Shown here piece after piece: positions 60,301-64,000 of a stretch of 64,000 bases of DNA (position 1 is its first letter; each line of letters opens with the position of its first letter). The notes under the pieces were generated by a model. That model was not told the DNA's origin and ran no database searches. It saw only the letters and a program-made list of their open reading frames with translations. Made by a program: the position numbers and the translations under genes. Source of the stretch: Monosporascus cannonballus. Its lineage: Eukaryota; Ascomycota; Sordariomycetes; Xylariales. Location: the NCBI GenBank assembly GCA_004154925.1, contig QJNS01000072.1, positions 1 through 64,000 of the forward strand, written 5' to 3'.

Positions 60301-61729
60301 AGGCACTCGTCATTTCGACCCATAGATCGGAACCATGAACGGTTGGCTTCCGATATGTTGATCATAGAGCTGTTTTCTTGTGAGGAAGGATTGTGTCATT
60401 ATCCTGGAGTCTGCAAGCGACTTGAGCCGTGCAGCAGACACTGAGGATGGGTTTGAAGCCATGCCACATATACAAAGAACGGAAAGATAGAGAGGCGTCT
60501 ACCGGCTAGCGCTAACCCCGGCAATCTGTAGCATGGTTCAAGATGCGGCCAAAACATTTTGACACAGAAACGGGAGAGGTCATCGATGAGTTGCACACGC
60601 GCGAGCGGCATAAGAATCACGAGGATACTCCGGTCAAAGCGCCCGTCCCGATTGGGCCTGAAACTGAAGCTTCTGCGACATTCAGCTAAATCGGGTACCC
60701 AAGAATACTCGAGTTGGTTCCGTCTCAAGTCTCCTCGAAGGCCGCAGACCTAAGGAACCCCCTGTCGCCAAAATACGCAAGGCTTGGTGGATATCACAAG
60801 GACCCACAGACCAACACTGGGCATCCAAACGGGATAATTGCCTAATTAGGGAGTTATGGCCCGAGAGATCCGTACAGCACCCATCTGGCGAGGTGACAAT
60901 GGCACCATTAATCTGGGCCGGCCAAGCCTCTAGGAACGAAAAGGAGCTTTAAGAATCAACGGTTCCGGTAACATCTAGAGTCGCACGAACTAAAACGCCG
61001 CCGCACAGGGATCTTCACAGCGACCTTGCTAGTGCATAAGCAGTGAGCGTTTGGCCCTTTGACGGATCCCCATGGGCCCCAGCGGAGCTGCAGGAAGAGT
61101 TTCCCTCCTCGTCTCTCTGTCTCCCCACGCAGTCCTGGCGGGGCTCCACGGAGCTCTAATATGGATGATGCGCCTCTAGCTGCTTGTTACATAATAAGTA
61201 AGCCGCAAGCAAGCCGCGAGGCACCCCCGGGTTGGAGCTCTTCCTAATAATAGGGGGCACTATAGATACCTGCACGCAGGGTTTATAGCTCACCGTCGTC
61301 ACAGGAGTGTACGTATGTACCACCCCATGGATTACCGACAATCTACTGAACTTGATTTCATCCCAGCCCTGGCACGACCCACCAACAATTTGTGACAGGT
61401 ATCGCCCCCCGGGGATTGCCTTGTGGACCAACGCTTGATCGTCCTTACATTGTGCCTTGTTCGGGAGATCTGATAGATACGTTCCTAGCTCTCATCATTA
61501 ATCACACCACCTCGCTGGTTGCTCATAAGTATCCACACTCGTCCGTCATCTATCCCCTCCGTCTCTTTCCGTCCCGTCGAATCAGCCGCTTCCAGGAGCC
61601 CAAAATCTTTTGCATTTGTATTCCTTAATATCTGGCTGAGAGCGCCGGTTAGTAGATCTAATACCTCGAAGCTGTTAGAAGCGAGGACTAGAGTATCTGT
61701 CCCGCAACTATATTATCTAATAATCTACG
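54346..61729. other. 7.4-kb moderate-GC region without a convincing gene
   Basis: No open stretch exceeds about 160 codons and none carries a domain I recognise. Some minus-strand pieces look protein-like but are short and broken, for example 57339-57599 (EGWSYLVRVAISLKGQKSS...), 59523-59786 and 56368-56844. Unlike the islands, the sequence is not AT-rich. It may be old gene or transposon debris. The right end should hold the promoter of the zinc-finger gene. Confidence 0.45.
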
Positions 61730-62728
61730 ATGGCGACTGCGATATATACAAATCAGCCTGGTGCTTACGGATATCCTCAACCGCCGCCGTCCCCCCCAGT
61801 GGACGACACTCCGAAATGCTCACTTCCATCCATCTCTAACCTGCTAGTAATGGCGGATGCTGGGTCGCCAACGACAGAACAGTCGCCCCAGGCTCAACAA
61901 CAAGGTATGGGAAGTCTCCTCCGTAGACGACACTGAATCCTGGGCCTGACTGGCTAGCAGCACCGTCAATCAACACAGAATCTCGGCCCGAGTCGTCACA
62001 TAATGCGAGCAACGGTCCATTTCGAAGTGCCTTGCCTCCCACTCCTCCGATGGGCGCTGATGCATCTTTTGAGGGATACAATTCGCCTTCATCAAAGTCG
62101 GATAACCAGGTGCCAGTCGTATCCGGGTCAACGTATTACTACGAAACGACGCCCCCTGTAGAGGATATTGCACGCCAGACTATGACGCACGCACCTGTGG
62201 CCAGAATGCCTCTACAAACCTCGGCGTATGCTCAGACTCATTTTGCAACCCCGTATATGGGTCAGCCTTCGATTGGGTCGTACTATCAGTCCTCGATGCA
62301 GGCGGTGTCCCCTGCGCAGCCTCAAATTTCCGCCGTTTACTACCAGAGACCGCTACCACAGGTTGGTTGCAATCGACGATGCACTCTGGTATCTGTTCTA
62401 AAACTTGTCATAGACTTTCCCTCCCGCTGCTCCGGTAAACGTTTCGCTGACGCCGTCGTCGGGAGCGAACCCATGGCAACATCACCACTATATTTCGCCT
62501 TCGTCGGCTGCGTCGTTCCCGCAGTCACAGGACCGTTATATCTGCCAGACCTGCAACAAGGCTTTCTCGAGACCTAGTTCTTTGAGGATACACAGCCACT
62601 CTCACACCGGCGAGAAGCCTTTCAAGTGCCCACATATCGGGTGTGGAAAGGCATTTAGTGTGAGGAGCAACATGAAGCGACACGAACGAGGCTGCCACAG
62701 TTCTGACGACGACAACTCGTTCCGCTGA
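61730..62728 (+). CDS. C2H2 zinc-finger transcription factor
   Basis: This is a predicted nuclear DNA-binding regulator. The model is join(61730..61904, 61961..62361, 62414..62728), giving 296 aa; introns of 56 and 52 nt have GT-AG ends and join [11 protein letters not shown] and RPLPQ-TFPPAAP in phase. The N-terminal 200 residues are Pro/Ser/Tyr/Gln-rich and include the short motif [11 protein letters not shown] near residues 31-41. The C-terminus carries two adjacent fingers: [21 protein letters not shown] (C-x2-C-x12-H-x3-H), linker TGEKPF, then [24 protein letters not shown] (C-x4-C-x12-H-x4-H). The protein ends soon after (SSDDDNSFR). This layout occurs in several fungal regulators of conidiation and stress; the exact orthologue is not named. 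Confidence 0.88.
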
Positions 62729-64000
62729 GCATAGGTATTGGTCGCTTTGGATATTCAGTAATGTCGATTTTATGATATGATTTTAATCCCGTCTGGATGA
62801 CAAAAGAAGGATGAAGGATATACCAGGAAGGAATGGGAAAGATACCCTCTCGTCGCGAAGTGCGCTTGTTTTGTCTTATTATCTCGGCACCCGATGCCCG
62901 CGGCCGCCGGGGTCTTGCTCAGAGCAGCATGGTGTCGGGAAGCTTGGGTCTGGATCAGGGACGAAAAAGAAGGGGACTGCGTTCATCCGCACTGGGTAGA
63001 GCACTTCTCACGATCGGCGCATCAGGATCACAGCATTTACACGGCGTTCTCCATACCAGGGGAGCTACTGCTCAAAAGAGGGGAAGGGGCGTTGTGTTTT
63101 TGGCCAAGCGAGTTTCGTGAGGGTCGATAATGTATAGGTATGGCCGCAACGGACAGGTGTAGGAATATGGCTACTGCAAAAGGTAGAGGAGGGACAACCG
63201 AGTAGGTTGAAGCGATGCTAACTGCAACCCCATGGCATGATAAGCCGCGCGGATCGACCAGACGTCCATAAAAACATGAATCAAAACTGATCAACCAACT
63301 GTTGAACTGTCTGGAATATTCTATGGACATGTGAAACCTCTAATGCCAGCTCAACGGCCATCATCGAAAGCGGTAAATTTATCATCAACACTGTATCCTC
63401 ATATCTCTTTCTAGCACAGTGGTGATGAAGATAGTATACCCTCGAAGACCCCCCTATTTAAGGCTGCCTCGTGGCGCTGCGGCGCCCCACGTCAAAATAT
63501 GGCGAAGGTCTTGCCGAGCTTGGCAAAATAAGCCCTACGAAATATACCTAGTCAATTCACACAGTCGTCACGTATATTACGGTCGAGAACGGACAGAGGA
63601 TTGTAGGTTCGACAATTCCAACCCCAGAATAATCCCAGCACCTCATGGTTTTTGCACTATATGTTTCATGTTGACCTACCAGTATCTAGTTGCTCTACAT
63701 CTAAGAGTAGTCCCCCGTTCGCACTAGTTATACTATTTTATACACTACAGTATCCAAAAGTATTTTCTGTTAGTTACCTCCATAGTCCCAATTTCTGCCA
63801 TCCGAGGATTGAATGCAGACTCTTATAGATGTTGTATGCAATATGCATTAGCGAGTGTTTTCCAGGTCTGGTTTCTAGTCACTTATGATAACGGAAAGCA
63901 TGCGCAAGGAGTGCAAAGAGGGTAGATCATGTTTGATTCTGCACAAATTGTTAAGGAACCTACAGAGACATGCAGTGGAGGGAACTAACAGAGAATACCC
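62729..64000. other. Intergenic to window end
   Basis: Short overlapping open stretches lie at 62.8-63.3 and 63.4-63.7 kb with no domain. A GC-rich patch with hairpin potential (GTGGCGC...GGCGCCCCAC) is near 63470-63490. No gene is accepted. Confidence 0.4.

Overview
The window looks like a filamentous ascomycete chromosome segment (Pezizomycotina, probably a Sordariomycete). It carries short GT-AG introns, compact conserved eukaryotic housekeeping genes, a HET-domain relic, and AT-rich blocks with the signature expected of repeat-induced point mutation (RIP). The species cannot be named from the sequence. No bacterial operons, CRISPR array or rRNA genes were seen.

Layout. (1) 1-23.9 kb is ordinary gene-rich sequence holding nine gene models: meiotic cohesin kleisin REC8 (+), Rab escort protein MRS6 (-), a weakly supported small gene (+), exosome subunit RRP43 (-), SAICAR synthetase ADE1 (+), a SnoaL/NTF2-fold protein (-), a ferric-reductase family protein (+), a DUF202 membrane protein interrupted at a 17-base homopolymer (-), the COMPASS PHD-finger subunit SPP1 (+), and a coiled-coil BLOC-1/CNL1-like protein (-); counting the small gene this makes ten. 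(2) 24.0-35.6 kb is an AT-rich RIP island. Its core is a degenerate 7.5-kb Ty3/gypsy element with 195-bp LTRs. That element sits inside one copy of a 1.32-kb tandem repeat and itself carries a younger solo LTR of the same family in its integrase region. (3) 35.6-42.2 kb is a moderate-GC pocket with an intact five-exon secreted SGNH/GDSL esterase, a degenerate tRNA-like sequence and a RIP-damaged HET-domain pseudogene. (4) 42.2-54.3 kb is a second, even more AT-rich island with a probable minus-strand Ty1/copia RT relic and two miniature LTR-like elements with perfect 5-bp target duplications. (5) 54.3-61.7 kb is moderate-GC sequence without a convincing gene. (6) 61.7-62.7 kb is a three-exon C2H2 zinc-finger transcription factor, followed by gene-free sequence to the end.

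The housekeeping genes are functionally independent (meiotic cohesion, vesicle traffic, RNA decay, purine synthesis, H3K4 methylation, iron reduction). They are arranged as convergent and divergent neighbours, as is usual in fungi. The unusual content is in the islands: three levels of nesting and insertions of different ages, some decayed by RIP and some not. The other points worth checking are an ADE1 intron whose most protein-consistent 3' end is not AG, and the homopolymer break in the DUF202 gene.

All splice models were built by eye from frame, splice motifs and family conservation. Each recognised multi-exon model sums to a whole number of codons.
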